In this document: piece after piece, positions 34,085 through 46,019 of the stretch
Layout of the letters: each line of letters starts with the position of its first letter
Numbering within the stretch: the stretch's first letter is position 1
NCBI GenBank assembly: GCA_034359265.1
Contig: CP136896.1
Span: 16,027,501 to 16,091,500, forward strand
Direction: 5' to 3'
DNA from: Canna indica
Taxonomy: Eukaryota > Streptophyta > Magnoliopsida > Zingiberales > Cannaceae
Length of the DNA: 64,000 nt
Program-made: the position numbers and the translations under genes
Notes under the pieces: generated by a model
The model's database searches: none
What the model saw: only the letters and a program-made list of their open reading frames with translations
Told to the model about the DNA's origin: nothing

Positions 34085-34466
34085 TCATCATCAAAGACAT
34101 CAAGAGGAAGCTAGGATCTTGTGTTGGAGCTAAGTATTGTGTTGATTGTGTTTTTGCTCCATTTATATTTGTATTTTGTTGTTATTCTCATTGTATATCA
34201 AGTTGTGAAAACCTAGGGTGCTAGGTTTGTGTGTATGGTGGTAGCCTTGGTGTAGAGGCTTAAATCCATCGGTGTAAACTTAGTTTGCTAGGGTTAGTTG
34301 TGTAGTCTTTAGAAGAAGAGGTGTTGGAGGTACTCTCGAGTGTGAGAGTAATCCTCGGTTGTGAGGGTCTGTGTCTTAGCTTGTAAATGCTCTTGTAGGA
34401 TACACTTAATCTAGTAAACTAGAGTTTGAAATCCTAAGCGGAGTCTTTATGTAGTGGAGTAGGCAC

Positions 34467-36388
34467 TTTCTATATTGCTCATTTTCAAATGATATACTTG
34501 AAAAGGTTATGAATTGTTCATCCGCATTCACTATTTGGGCTTGTTTAAACATGTTATATGACTATGCAAAAACCGAGGAACTTATCACTTTAGATGAGGG
34601 TGGTGATGACAATTGTCATCCCCCTAGTACTAACATGGTTTTTGAAGCTCATAGTGTCTCTAATCAAAGGAGCACTAAAAATCGAAAGAGGAATGTTATA
34701 TTCTACTTGTGCAAGGAAAATGAGCACATTAAAAGTAGGGGTGAGCATCGGTTCGGTTCGGTTAAAAACCGAACCGAAAATTCGGTTAACCGAACCGAAC
34801 CATAGAGAAAAAATTAACCGTTTACCGAACCGAAAAAATTTGGTTAATTCGGTTCGGTTAACCGAATTTTCGGTTCGGTTCGGTTAATATGGTTCGGTTA
34901 ACCGAAAAGGAAAAAAAAAAATAATCAAAGCATGTAGGTGGGACTCGAACTCAGCCAATTGAGATGTAAGTTTTAATTTTTACTCTTCTAACCATCTTAG
35001 CAAACATTAATATCAATTTATATATAACTAACATCTATTATATATATATCGAATGTTAAATAAATATTATTGCACAACACAGGATTCGAACCCGGGCCGG
35101 CGGAAATGCTAACTTAACCTTAACACTTAACCACCAAGACAAATGACAAGATCTAAAATTTCTGTTATTATATATATATATACATATTCATATATATATA
35201 CATATATATTCGGTTAATTCGGTAAATTAACCGAACCGTCGGTTAATTTACCGAACCGAACCGAAAACCGAACCCAAAAATTTCTTTAACCGAAAACCGA
35301 ACCGAAATTAATTCGGTTAATTCGGTTCGGTTAAATCGGTTTCGGTTCGGTCGGTTTCGGTTCGATTTCGGTGAATCGGTGAAGTTTGCTCACCCCTAAT
35401 TAAAAGAATTGCCCTTCCTTGAAGAAAAGAGCCAAGAGGAGAACAAGTGATTCAACATCCACCTACAAATCACATGAAGCACCTTCTTGTCATGATGAGG
35501 AAGCTACTTCTCACCTTTGCCTCATGGGATTCAATGATAAGGTAAAATCTTCAACTTCTCATCATCATGAAAAGTTTGATAGTGATGCTAGCTCTTGTAT
35601 TTCCTTAACATGTCTTATGGGGAGTTAGTAGAAGAATGTCAAAAAATGTATGCCACGCTTTTAAAGAAAAATAAGGAAATTAAAAAGATAAAAAGGAAAA
35701 CTCTAAACTTAGTTCTCATGTGCATGCTTTAGAATTACAAAATGAGAAAATGAATACTAGCTCATTTGACCCTTTCCATGATGATATGAAGCTAGAAATT
35801 AAAGAGTTGAAAAGCTAAAATAATGATTTGGAAATTGTGAATAATGAAATGCTAATTAATAATTCAAAATTTAGAAATGAAAATGAAAATTTGAGAACTA
35901 AAAATAATGAGTTGGAAAATAGATTAAAGCATGGAAAAAATGATTTCAAAAGTGATTTCAAGATTGAGAATGAGAACTTGAAATTTGAAAATATGAAAAT
36001 CAAAAATGAAAATTGCATGTTGAAATCTCAATTACATTTCTTACATAAGTCTATGAATGATTTGAAAAATGAGGTTTTGATCTTGAGTAGGAAAGTTAAT
36101 GTTCCTTCTTTTAAGAACTCTAGAAATCAAAATGTCTCATTTAGAAAATCTCAAAAGAAGAATATTTTTTTTAAGAATGCTCATGCTCATCATAGTTCAC
36201 ATGTCAAGTATTCTAATGATAGATCTCATGTCCATAGAAAAATTGAAAAGAAGTTTAATGAACATTGCTTTTGTTGTGATATTTTTGGTCATGATATCTA
36301 TGATTGTGCATTGAAGAGAAATCCAAGTGTTGCTAGGACACTTTGGATTCCAAGGTCAACTCAACCCCAAGGACTCAAAACCATTTAG
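34467..36388 (+). pseudogene. Gag remnant of element D, split by a hAT element
   Basis: The start is missing. The sequence opens at LYCSFSNDILEKVMNCSSAF and continues ACLNMLYDYAKTEELITLDE. The first zinc knuckle is degraded (LCKENEHIK, first Cys lost) and is cut by the hAT insertion at 34736. After it come KNCPSLKKRAKRRTSDS in a shifted frame, a long Asn/Glu/Lys coiled coil (about 35640-36100) and the intact second knuckle CFCCDIFGHDIYDC near 36270. Several frameshifts lie between 35600 and 35830. Confidence 0.85.
34736..35398. mobile_element. hAT-type non-autonomous element
   Basis: The termini TAGGGGTGAGCA and TGCTCACCCCTA form a 12-bp perfect inverted repeat. Both flanks carry ATTAAAAG (34728-34735 and 35399-35406), an 8-bp duplication typical of hAT elements. 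The 663-bp body has no gene. Both sides are packed with CGGTTCGGTTAACCGAA-type units that can fold on themselves, and (AT)n runs lie at about 35170-35215. Confidence 0.92.
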
Positions 36389-36638
36389 GTACCAAAAGTC
36401 TCATCTTCTTTTGTAGGGGGAGCTACCACACAAAGGTAAAAGAAATTGAAGAATTGATGTTGACCATGGACTTGAATGAAAAATCCATCATTGGTTGCAA
36501 CTTCAAGTCATCATGATGCCTAAGGTATGAAAAATGGCATCTTAAGTAACCTGGTATCATCTCCTTACTTTGTTTGTTTCATTCAAGTTGGAGTGTATGA
36601 TACTTAAGTAATCTGGTATCATCTTAAGTAACCGAGTT

Positions 36639-36784
36639 TATAGGAACGATTCTCAAACCGTTCCTATAAGCTTGGCCTATAAGAACAGTTTGCAAACCGT
36701 TATATATATATGGCCTATAGGAACGGTTTGCAAACTGTTCCTATAGACCAAGCTTATAAGAACAGTTTGAGAACTATTCCTATA
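36639..36784. repeat. Near-perfect 146-bp palindrome
   Basis: TATAGGAACGATTCTCAAAC at the left pairs with GTTTGAGAACTATTCCTATA at the right. The arms (about 36639-36701 and 36714-36784) match almost throughout around an AT-rich centre. Confidence 0.85.
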
Positions 36785-36852
36785 TGTTTGTCCTATACTT
36801 TAAATTTCAAATATAGATGTTAGTTATTACAAGGAATTAATTCTAGTATTGA

Positions 36853-38540
36853 AAAGTAAGATTCATATTCTCATACAAGGAATTTAGGTTAAACTATTAA
36901 ACATCTCACGCATGAAAACCATAAACACAGTATCTCTTTGTTATTACCAACTATGCCCTGTGAAAAGTAATAACACTTAATAGCAAACTAATAACACAGT
37001 ATCTAGTGGTGCATGCATAAAATCTAAACTAGCATGGTTTGCTCCTTCTAACCAGTTCTACATTTTCATGTTGTTGCAGTTGTTAAATTCTATTTGAATC
37101 TCATCCATGAATATACAATTTAACTCATTCTTAATTTATTGTCATGTATTCAGGGATGGGATGGGATCAATCTGCTATTTTTTCTGGAATCCAGGGATGG
37201 TTCTATATATATGGGGAACATTACTGAAGAGTCCAACTATTAGGAGAGATTTAGTTCTATATATATATCTTCCTCATTGTTTGGGCCTTAATTTGTGCAG
37301 CAAGTTCTGATGAGATTTAACACTAATCCCCGCTATTAGGACCTGAACAATTTAGTGGCATCCACTCTTTATATTAAGTTATTAATACACCACAGTACCA
37401 CACAACAACACCTTTTTTTTGCTTTTAAGGAAAGCCAAACTACTCCCAACACTGCTTTGATAAACACAAAATTATCATACAAGTCAAACAAATTGAATAG
37501 AACAAATGGAATTGGTACAACAAGCATAACACAATTCAATGTTGGTCAGCTCAGACTAGGCATTGTTTACAAGCCTTATAAGTAGAGTTTAATCTCATTA
37601 CCAATATCTGAATATCTGAATTTACATACTAGGTAATTACCAATATGTGAATCCAGGATACAAACTATCTAAAGTAGATATAGAGTTTAATCTCATTACC
37701 GATATCTGAATTTATATCTTTAAAGTGAAATGTTCCAGAGAAAGGTCCAACCAAAACAAAATTGAAAGAAAACAAATAAAATTTTTGAGATCCAATTTAC
37801 TCACACATGGACTTTAATAAGTAGAGTAACAAGTAAAACTTGATGAAAAAAGGACCTGGACAAAATCATAGAGTACGTGAAAAAAACCCACATTCTGCTC
37901 CTTCAATCTCTCATTATTTTCTTCAAGGTGCGAAACCTTTTTTTCCAACTCTCATTGGTGTATGCCTAACGTAACAAAATTGAAGCACTTTAGAAAGCAG
38001 TTAATTTTATTTCCTACAAAAGCATGCTATAGTTGTTCTCAGGAATATATCTCGCTCATACAATATCAAAAGCACTGAAGGTTAAAAAAGAGCTAGCTCA
38101 ACAATTCAGGGGAGTTATAAGTTCCATATTACCTGCTTCCCTAGCTCTTGAACGAGCAGCAGATTTCTGGTAATTATAAGTACCATGGTTGATTGCAAGA
38201 TTTTTGTCATGTCCAGGGCCACAGAAATTTCTTGAAGCTCATGGGTTAGAGCAGTGGTGGTGTGATGAAAAGTAAGATTCATATTCTCATACAAGGAATT
38301 TATGTTAAACTATTAAACATCTCAAGCATGAAAACCATGAACACAAAAGATCTCTTAGTTGTACCAACCATGATAAGCTACCTTACCCTGCGTTAAGCAG
38401 TGGTGCATGCATAAAATCTAAACTAGCATGGTTTTCTCCTTCTAACCAGCTCTACATTTTCATGTTGTTGCAGCTGTTAAATTCTCTTTGAATCTCATCC
38501 AGGAATATACAATTTAACTCATTCTTAATCTATTGTCATG
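36853..38540 (+). repeat. Direct duplication inside the CACTA-like element
   Basis: 36853-37150 and 38268-38540 are near-identical in blocks: GTAAGATTCATATTCTCATA, then CATCTCACGCATGAAAACCA (CATCTCAAGCATG in the second), and CTAAACTAGCATGGTTTGCT (GGTTTTCT in the second). A lipase exon piece (ACTGAAGAGTCCAACTATTA) follows each copy, at 37221 and 38780. Part of the captured gene was duplicated after or during capture. The 1.1 kb between the copies has no recognised gene. Confidence 0.8.
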
Positions 38541-38723
38541 TATTTCAATCCTAGTTCTAATGCATCGTTTGCATTTTTCTTGATTTTTCTTCAGGAAGGA
38601 TTCAAATTACAAAAGAATGGCAATTGCCTGTTTCATATAGGTTGTCTACTGCTTGAGCTTAGGATGGTTCTATATATGGTGCAGTTCTGGAATGGGATCA
38701 ATTTGCTGCTTTTTTTGAATTTA

Positions 38724-39022
38724 TATTGATGAGACCAACTTGTACACCTAGTGCTGTCCTAGCACTCAGGGGAACCTTACTGAAGAGTCCAACTATTAGG
38801 AGAGATTTAGTGGATGATCTACGTTTCCTCGCTTGGAAAAGCTTGAAAGGTTCAGTCTGGTTTCATGGAGCTCTAGAAGCACTTAGCAAGATGGTTGAAA
38901 GATTTGGCAGCAAGAATGTGTGCGTTGGTGGGCATTCCTTGGGAGTTGGGTTTGCTCTACAAGTTGGTAAAGCACTGGCCAAGCAGGGTATTTTTGTGGA
39001 ATGCCATATATTGAACAGTTAA
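38724..39022 (+). pseudogene. Captured lipase fragment (At4g10955-like)
   Basis: This exon encodes VLALRGTLLKSPTIRRDL, then DDLRFLAWKSLKGSV, VCVGGHSLGVGFALQVGKAL and KQGIFVECH. The GHSLG pentapeptide is the Ser-containing nucleophile elbow of alpha/beta hydrolases. The order matches plant proteins named GDSL esterase/lipase At4g10955-like, which are class-3-lipase-like folds. Only about 95 codons are open. The downstream exon (after ECHILNS) is absent or unrecognisable, so the catalytic Asp and His are missing. The frame itself is intact, as is typical of a fairly recent capture. Confidence 0.83.
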
Positions 39023-40680
39023 TTTAAAAGTTGGTTAAGGTAAACTAAATTAAATATTCAATCTTTTGCATTAGTGGTTAAGGTAAACTATAATTTGGAT
39101 ACCAGGAAGAGTCAAGAGACACTTTGGAAACAGAATTTGGAGTCTCCAAGAGTAGGTGCTGGCAAAATTAAACTCTTTGAACATGTTTCAAAAGCCTCAA
39201 ATGAATGCTTCAGTCACACGTTAATGCCTCAAATGATTACTCCATTGGGCATTGGCTTGTGCTGCTTAATATATACACGTAACATGTTAATATAACATAA
39301 TTTAAATGAATTTACTCTCATGGTTTCATAGATTATTCCACATGAGCTCTCACTAATCATCTCCATAATTGCTCATTATGTACTTAGGACCCTGATGATT
39401 AATTAAGCTTATAATTTCTCTTTTTATATTAACTCAAAGACATGAATGAATGATAATTAACTTCAGTGCTGCACAAACCTTCTGCTTAGTTTATATATCC
39501 TCACGAGTGCAGCATGCATCTATTCAATTAAACTAATGAAAGCTAGATGTTGATGGCTGATTAATTATCAGTAATGAATGGATGTCTGCTAAATTATTAG
39601 GGCTCACCATGATCAGGGTGTTGGACCACAACCTGAGAGCCTAAGAAGCTTGATTTTGTATTCATTCTTTAGCAATTATTTAATCTAAGTTAAGTTCAAA
39701 GGGAGTCTACAGTGTTCATTCTGCTAAATTAATGTGTATCTACTGCCTTCTCTGTTGTGTCTTGAATTCAGCTTGAGAAACCACAAGGCTTAAATGTAGA
39801 TGACAAGAATAAAGGTGTTTGAAGCTTGAATGTGGTTCTTAGCATGCATAAGAAGCTGAATGGAAATGGTTGGAAATTAAGATCAAGCATGTCATCATTG
39901 CAACCAGGTTTCTACTTATGAAAACAAAAGAAAACAATATAGAAAGCGCATTAAGGTGAAGATCAAAATACCTTAGCCAGATGGTCTCAGCTTTTACTTT
40001 GTAGTGTCATACAAGATGATGTAGTGACTGGTTGGTGGCTTTAACCTTTAGGCGGAGGGGAGCTTCTACTCCTACTGTTGCTTGAGCTTCTTCGTCTACT
40101 AGGCCTACATGATGGACTTACAAAATGTGACCACAGCCTAAGTAAGAACTAAATACACGGTTATCACTAGAATAGAAATAGAAATGTGACCCTATCCAGA
40201 CAGCATACATTTCACTATGTAAGTTAAAATTTCTTATTTTTTGAAAATTATCAAGTGAACTCAATTCAAACTTCAAAGAATTAACAAGAACTACCTTCTG
40301 GGACTGCGACTTCTTGATATCCTTGGAGGTGATATGAAAGAAATCAACCAGCTAGTTAGTTTCAAAGAAATCAACCAGCTTGTTAGTACCAAATAAGATT
40401 CCAATGAATAACTATCGAAAACTAACTAAATTAAAATAGGAACTAGAACTGGTTAGTTTCAAAGATTAGGAACCTGAGTCTACAAATCTATTTCAAACAT
40501 ATGTGGGCCAAGGCTAGTTCCAATCTGGAACATATGCTCAACATAAAGCTCTTCCTGTCACCTTCTATGACAAATTATGGTCTTTGTTATCATAAAGAGA
40601 TGCTTGTGTAGGTTTCCTACACGAAATATATTATGGCTTTGTTCCGTTTCCTACAGTATTGTTGCAACAATTGTCATCAT
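39023..40680. other. Non-coding interior of the lipase-carrying element
   Basis: No coding segment is recognised. The sequence is of ordinary intron or flank composition, probably carried with the captured gene. Confidence 0.4.
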
Positions 40681-41138
40681 AAACTAGCCTAAAGGAATGG
40701 TTCTAAAACCGTTCCTATATACTGGCTACGAGAACGGTTCTTTTTTTGTATTCCTATAGTATATTGTCTAAGGGAACGGTTTTTAAAACCGTTCCCATAT
40801 ATTGGCTACGGGAACGGTTCTATTTTGTGTTCCTATAGTATATTGGCTAAGGGAACGGTTTCCAAAACCATTACTGTAAGTGATGTATAGGAATACTTTT
40901 TTAACCGTTCCCAAAAGTGGCATGGTCACAGAGCCAAAATGTAGTAGTGATAGGTGATAATCATAAAAAAGATAGGTGCTGCAGTAAAGCTAATAAACAT
41001 AGCATAAAGTATATTTTTATGGCAATAAAAATATAACGGGGCATAAAGTAGATTCATGGATTTTAAAGAGCTATGTTATCTTGGAAATGCATATTCCTGA
41101 CAATAGTTTATTTGAACAATTGTGCTTGTTCAATTATG

Positions 41139-44100
41139 AAGCTTGATGAAGCCCATGAAGCAATGACCAAAGAAATAGAAGGTGCTAGAATAGCAATTGA
41201 ACAAGCACCACCGATCACTAAAGAGTTTCAGTGGAGGAGAACTCCATGCTAGAGTTGTTGACAACTCGCAATAAAGAGCTAGAGGTAAAAGAAAATATAG
41301 AGTTCCTGTAATTCTGCTCAGTAACCTAAACTAGTTATATCTACTGAACTTCTACATTAATGGCTTTTCAAGCCCAAGAACACGCCAAGATGAAGGAAAT
41401 TATATGCATATGTGTACCACAATGACATGTTTTACTGTTTTGAATAAGTATTTTGATTCTTTACAGGATAAATTAAGTAAATTCAAGTCAAGCGCTGAAG
41501 AAATTGAGGAAAGATATATCAAGGTTCAAAAACAGGTGGAAGAATTACAAAAAGGCACAGAAGAATCCAACTCAAAAATTAGTGAACTGCAAGACATGAT
41601 ACAGAAGTAATGTGGTGATATGTCTAAATGTGACTTCATTGAAGAATAAATTTTAGTTAACTATCTATTTAATCATGCAGACTTGAAACAAACTTGTCCA
41701 TCCTCGAGTGTGAAAACAAGGTTCTAAGGCAGCAAACTTTACTTGGTTCAACAAATGAAGATTTATCAGAATGCAAGATTAGGACACTGGAATCTGATAA
41801 TGATTTGCTCCGCAATCAACAGAAGACAAATTGTCAGCCAACTGATTCTTCCGAGTAATTAAGCCACCATCAGAAAATGAGTTGGTTCACGATCAGCAAG
41901 CGATAGTTCATCAGCCATCTGTCACTTCTGAATTAACTGAACCTATAATAGTCAAGGTATATTAATAAGCAATCTATGAAAGAAAATACAGCTAATCAAT
42001 TCAAAATCACATGGCAAATAATGTGTTCTAATGATGCAGAATATGGTGAATGGGCATGCAGATGGAGAATCTAAAATAAGAAAAAAGGTTTGCTAGATGA
42101 TTATTCTACTAAAATAATTCATCAACATAAGGTACCAAAATCTTATCTAGTCAGAAAATTCACCAACTGACAAAAGTCATTAATTACATGAGCTAGCAGT
42201 TGCACCCCTTGCACCAGCTTTTAGTAAAATGAAGTCTCTAATAGAGAGGCAACAAGTATGTACTAGAAACCTAAACTTAGAAAGACAATGATGGGTTAAT
42301 ATGTTCCAAATTTAACTTGTACACTTTACGGTGTATCATTTCTCAGAAATGACTTAATGGTATAGCTACCAAGCATGCCTTATGCTTATAAGAATAGTTT
42401 AGAGTGGCATGGATGTTAATCTTGTTGGATTCATGTTCCAGTAGTGGTGTGGCACCATGCTGGCACACACCTACATTTTGAATAATTCCACATCAATAAT
42501 TTTCAGAAGTACCACTGAATTGTTACATAGTCCACTTCTCTTCTCTAAAGATATATATACCTTGTTGCTTTCTTACTTACAGGAAAATCATGAAGCACTT
42601 ATCAAGTGTTTGAAGGAATACAAGAGCTTTGACAATAAGAGAACAATAAGAGACCTGTAGCAGCATTGATTGCCTACAAGTCACTGTTTCATTGGCACTC
42701 ATTTGAAGCAGAGAGAACGAACATATTTGAGCGGATCATACAAACAATCAGGTCATCTGTTGAGGTTGTTAGCATTGACTTAATCACCTGAAACTCCCAC
42801 AAAATTTCTTCTGGATACGTATAAGATACAACCATATATGTGGCTAATTTTTAATATTTCTATACACAGAACTAGGAGAATATTGGCGAACTAGCATATT
42901 GGCTTTCAACAACATCTACTCTTCTATTTCTTTTGCAAAAAAATCTTAGAGCAAGCAATGCATCTAGTACTGGATCATATCGCAGTCGAGCAACAGCAAG
43001 CTCATTGTTTAGTAGAATAGCACAAGTAAATAACCTACTCCAGCAATTAGATTTGTATTCAAGAACCATAGTGATCAGTGCATGATACTTTCAGAAGTTT
43101 GGATCTTGGTCACAACTGGTTGTCATCCAACACCTTTAGTATACCATCTTAAGCGAGCCCATAATAAGCAATGATAAATTTGGTGCATATCATGTTTTTT
43201 CTTTTGTACGATCCAACTCCAGGAAGACCTGTTCTAAATAGATTTCTGATAAGGATCCAAAATTTTTTATGTTTTTAACCATTTATAACCCACTAATCCA
43301 CATTAAATTGTTGGCTCAAAATATAACTTTAGAATGTCTGTTCATCTTCATCTATAATGGGTATTTCAAGTGGCTACAATGGAATGCTAGGCAAACCCGG
43401 GAGCCAATCAAGGATAGAAGCCAGGTACCCAGCTCTACTCTTTAAGCAACAACTTACAGCTTATGTTGAAAAGTTCTATGCAATTATACGAGACAATTTG
43501 AAGAAAGAGATCAATCTGTCCTTAACATTGTGCATGTAGGTCTATCCTAGGACCAAATATATAACATTAATAAGTAAGATCTATTATCTGGTGCCAAATG
43601 AATGACATAAGAATTCTCATCAACAGGCACCACGGTTTGCTAGATCTGGATCAATTGGGGAATCACCAAAGAGCATTCTCTCCAATAATATGGCATCAAG
43701 CATCGAATGTCCATTGGCAAAGCATTGTCAAGAGCTTGGACAGTACATTGAATATATTATATGAAAACTACGTAAGTTGGCCTATATCTTCTTTTAACAC
43801 ATCATATAAAAACTTAATATACATGCTAAATCTAATAGATGACAACTTAAGACATCATTAAGAATTATATAATGTTTTAAATCTTATCAATGCAGGTACC
43901 GTCTATGATAATAAGGAAAACTTTCAGTCAAGTGTTTTCATTCATCAATGTGCAATTATTCAATAGGTAAGCAATCCCTATCTCTTCTATTATTGATTAT
44001 CTACAATGAGAAGATGAATATTTGTGTGTGTGATTTATCAAAAGAAATCGGAACTTGCAACTCATATAAACAAGCTACAATTGATCTACAGCTTGCGACT

Positions 44101-44632
44101 CCGCCGGGAATGCTGCTCATTTAGCAACATAGAATTTGTCAAAGACGGTTTGCAAGATTTGGAACAATGGTGCTCCAAAACAACATAACATGTAAGTCAC
44201 TACCAAAAGCATCACACATAGTACCTACAATGGTATATGGAAGGTACTAATGCGGTGGTAATTCCGATTATATAATCTAAAGCTTGCTGGGACCGCATGG
44301 GAGCAACTCCAACATATAAGGCATGCAGTCGGATTTCTAGTAAGTTTAATATTATATTTGTCATAATTCCATATGTTATTTAGACAGGTAATTGGAACAC
44401 ACAAATTATGGTAGGTTTTGCATCAGAAGTCCCAAAAAACCTTAGAGGAGATCAAAAACAAAATATGCACAGTAAGTCAGAAGTTTTATTATCTATATCA
44501 AAATATGCTCCTGAAACTAATAAGGTCAACTGCATTTGGTTCCAAGTTTTGAGTGTTCCTCAAATTTACAGGATTGGTACCATGTGTTTGGGATGACAAA
44601 TATGGTGGCGCACAAGGTTTATCTCAGGAGGT
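41139..44632 (+). pseudogene. Myosin XI tail gene fragment with introns
   Basis: Exon-like blocks encode the end of the coiled coil and the globular tail (DIL domain) of plant class XI myosin, an actin motor for organelle movement. The blocks in order are EIEGARIAIEQAPPITKE (41150), a coiled-coil exon (41467-41606), ENHEALIKCLKE (42583), ALIAYKSLFHWHSFEAERTN and IFERIIQTIRSSVE (to 42764), ELAYWLSTTSTLLFLLQKNL (42870), [20 protein letters not shown] (43400), a block at 43627-43771, FSQVFSFINVQLFNSLLLRR in pieces (43930, 44092), WEQLQHIRHAVGFL (44290) and QIYRIGTM then DDKYGGAQGLSQE (44560-44632). GT/AG introns separate them. Frameshifts occur in the first block, at 42635 (an 11-bp duplication) and near 44585. 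The motor head and the last tail exons are absent. Confidence 0.9.
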
Positions 44633-45080
44633 GAGTCTACTCATCATACTAAATCCCTTCATCAAATGTCTTTTGTGCTTCTCCCAATTTGTAGGAGAAA
44701 CAAAAAACCCCAAACTCTAATCTGCCTGTGCCAATACGTCTTCTTTTAATTCGAGAATGGGGAATGGTTTGCTGATTAGTCGAGCTAAAATAATATATTA
44801 GTCATTTCAATATGGATGTTAACTGATTAATGGTTTTGCTATAAACAAGTGAATGGGGAATCGTATAGAGACATAATTGGTTTGCCAAATAAAAAGCATT
44901 GGTAATAGAAGAATAAAGAAAATTGACATAATTGTACTTTGCAACATCCATCTTACACAGGTAATATACTCTAGTTCAAATATCTTTTATGTTGCGCTAC
45001 GTAGAGTTTTCAGCGCCCCTTGCCAGGGGTGTGGGGGCGGAGCCCCCGGAGAATTTTTGGGTGTAATACTTGTAATACAG

Positions 45081-45335
45081 GAGTCAGCAGTGCATACATC
45101 ATAAACAAAGAATAATCTACTGAGAATAATATGATTAAGATAACCATGAGTCAGCAATGCACACCTCATAAACAAAGAATAATATGATTAAGAGAATAGT
45201 CTACTGAGAATAAACAGGAGTCAGCAGTGCACCCCTTTCAAAACTGAACATAGATTAAGATAACCATCAGAAAGTAATTGTATTTAATTAACAATTTGAA
45301 AATAGAATAATATAGGGAGTCAGCAGTGCACACAT
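45081..45335 (+). repeat. Four-unit repeat with GAGTCAGCAGTGCA core
   Basis: The core occurs at 45081, 45148 (GAGTCAGCAATGCA), 45218 and 45317. The copies are spaced 67, 70 and 99 bases apart and share ATAAACAAAGAATAA and CTACTGAGAATAA between units. Confidence 0.8.
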
Positions 45336-45429
45336 CTTACATAATTGTACTCAAATTTCATCATAGTTAACTCATTAATAGTTTCACTGCAAAATGATAT
45401 AGAAGATGGTGTTACTTGTCATCAGAATG

Positions 45430-46019
45430 CAATTACCTAGATTCGCCGTGAAAAGGGAGTGGCGGGCAAACTGACTAGATGGCTACTGCCTGCTAGATCG
45501 GAATAGTAGCAGGAAGGAGGGGCGACGAAGGAGGGCAGCAGCCGCATAACAACCCTAACTCGGCAGGAGATGATGAGGGTTAGAAGATGTACTAGACTAG
45601 GGTTTGGGGAGGAGCTGAGGAAGGAGGGCGTTTTCTGGTTAGGGAGTACCGAAGTAGGGACGGTGGCGTCGGTGAGGAAGGACTGGCGTTTGGGCTCGTC
45701 GAGAACTCGTCGACGACTAGGCGTCGGTGAGGAAGGCTTGTTGAGGGCTGGGCGTCGGTGAGGAAGACTCATCGAGCACTGGGTGTTTGGCGTCGACGCG
45801 TCGAGTCGTCGACTCATCGAGGAGGTCACAGGACTACGGAGGCGAGCAGAGAACAAGGGTCGAGGGTTTGGGTGAAAAGGGTCTTAGGGTTTGAGCAGAT
45901 AGTAAGGAGAAGGTATTATAAGTGGAGGGTTTTTTTTGGTCAAGAGATAGTTTGGAAAGGAGGGATTTTTTTTGTCCGACGAAAAAGAAGAGGGAATGCC
46001 AATTTTTATATTTTTTTAT
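45430..46019. other. GC-rich segment, unassigned
   Basis: This segment contrasts with its AT-rich surroundings and is open in several frames on both strands, including a 139-codon minus-strand frame rich in Ser, Pro and Arg (45437-45856). It resembles the composition of a plant 5' exon or promoter. I recognise no domain. GTCGACGACTAG and GCGTCGGTGAGGAAGG units recur (45668, 45723, 45751). Confidence 0.4.

Larger units (their letters stand above)
26442..34466 (+). repeat. 5' LTR of element D, split by element C
   Basis: This LTR begins TGTTGGCCTAAGG and matches the other family LTRs in the GTTTTGATGATAACAAATATG region. It resumes at 34090 after element C. It lacks the GGTCGACC cluster of the other LTRs. 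Its last part, the primer-binding site and the gag start are deleted, because LTR sequence (GTGGAGTAGGCAC) joins interior gag sequence at 34466/34467. Confidence 0.78.
36639..40949 (+). mobile_element. CACTA-like element carrying lipase gene pieces
   Basis: The right end is GAGCCAAAATGTAGTAGTG at 40949, preceded by an array of GGAACGGTT / AACCGTTCC repeats (40690-40915) that looks like a CACTA subterminal region. The left side begins with the same repeat family in a palindrome (36639-36784), but no CACTACTACA end is visible there, so the left terminus is lost or rearranged. The interior holds two partial copies of an esterase/lipase gene segment with intron-like sequence. No transposase is present. 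Confidence 0.65.

Noticed and set aside
35815..36018. A Phe/Ser/Leu-rich minus-strand frame that could look like membrane segments
   Set aside because: It is the complement of the Asn/Glu/Lys coiled coil of the element D gag.
38724..39022. A functional small lipase gene
   Set aside because: The frame is open, but only the nucleophile-elbow exon is present and the rest of the catalytic triad is absent. It lies inside a transposon.
45437..45856. A 139-codon minus-strand Ser/Pro/Arg-rich frame
   Set aside because: The region is GC-rich and open in several frames on both strands. I recognise no motif, so it is recorded only as an unassigned segment.
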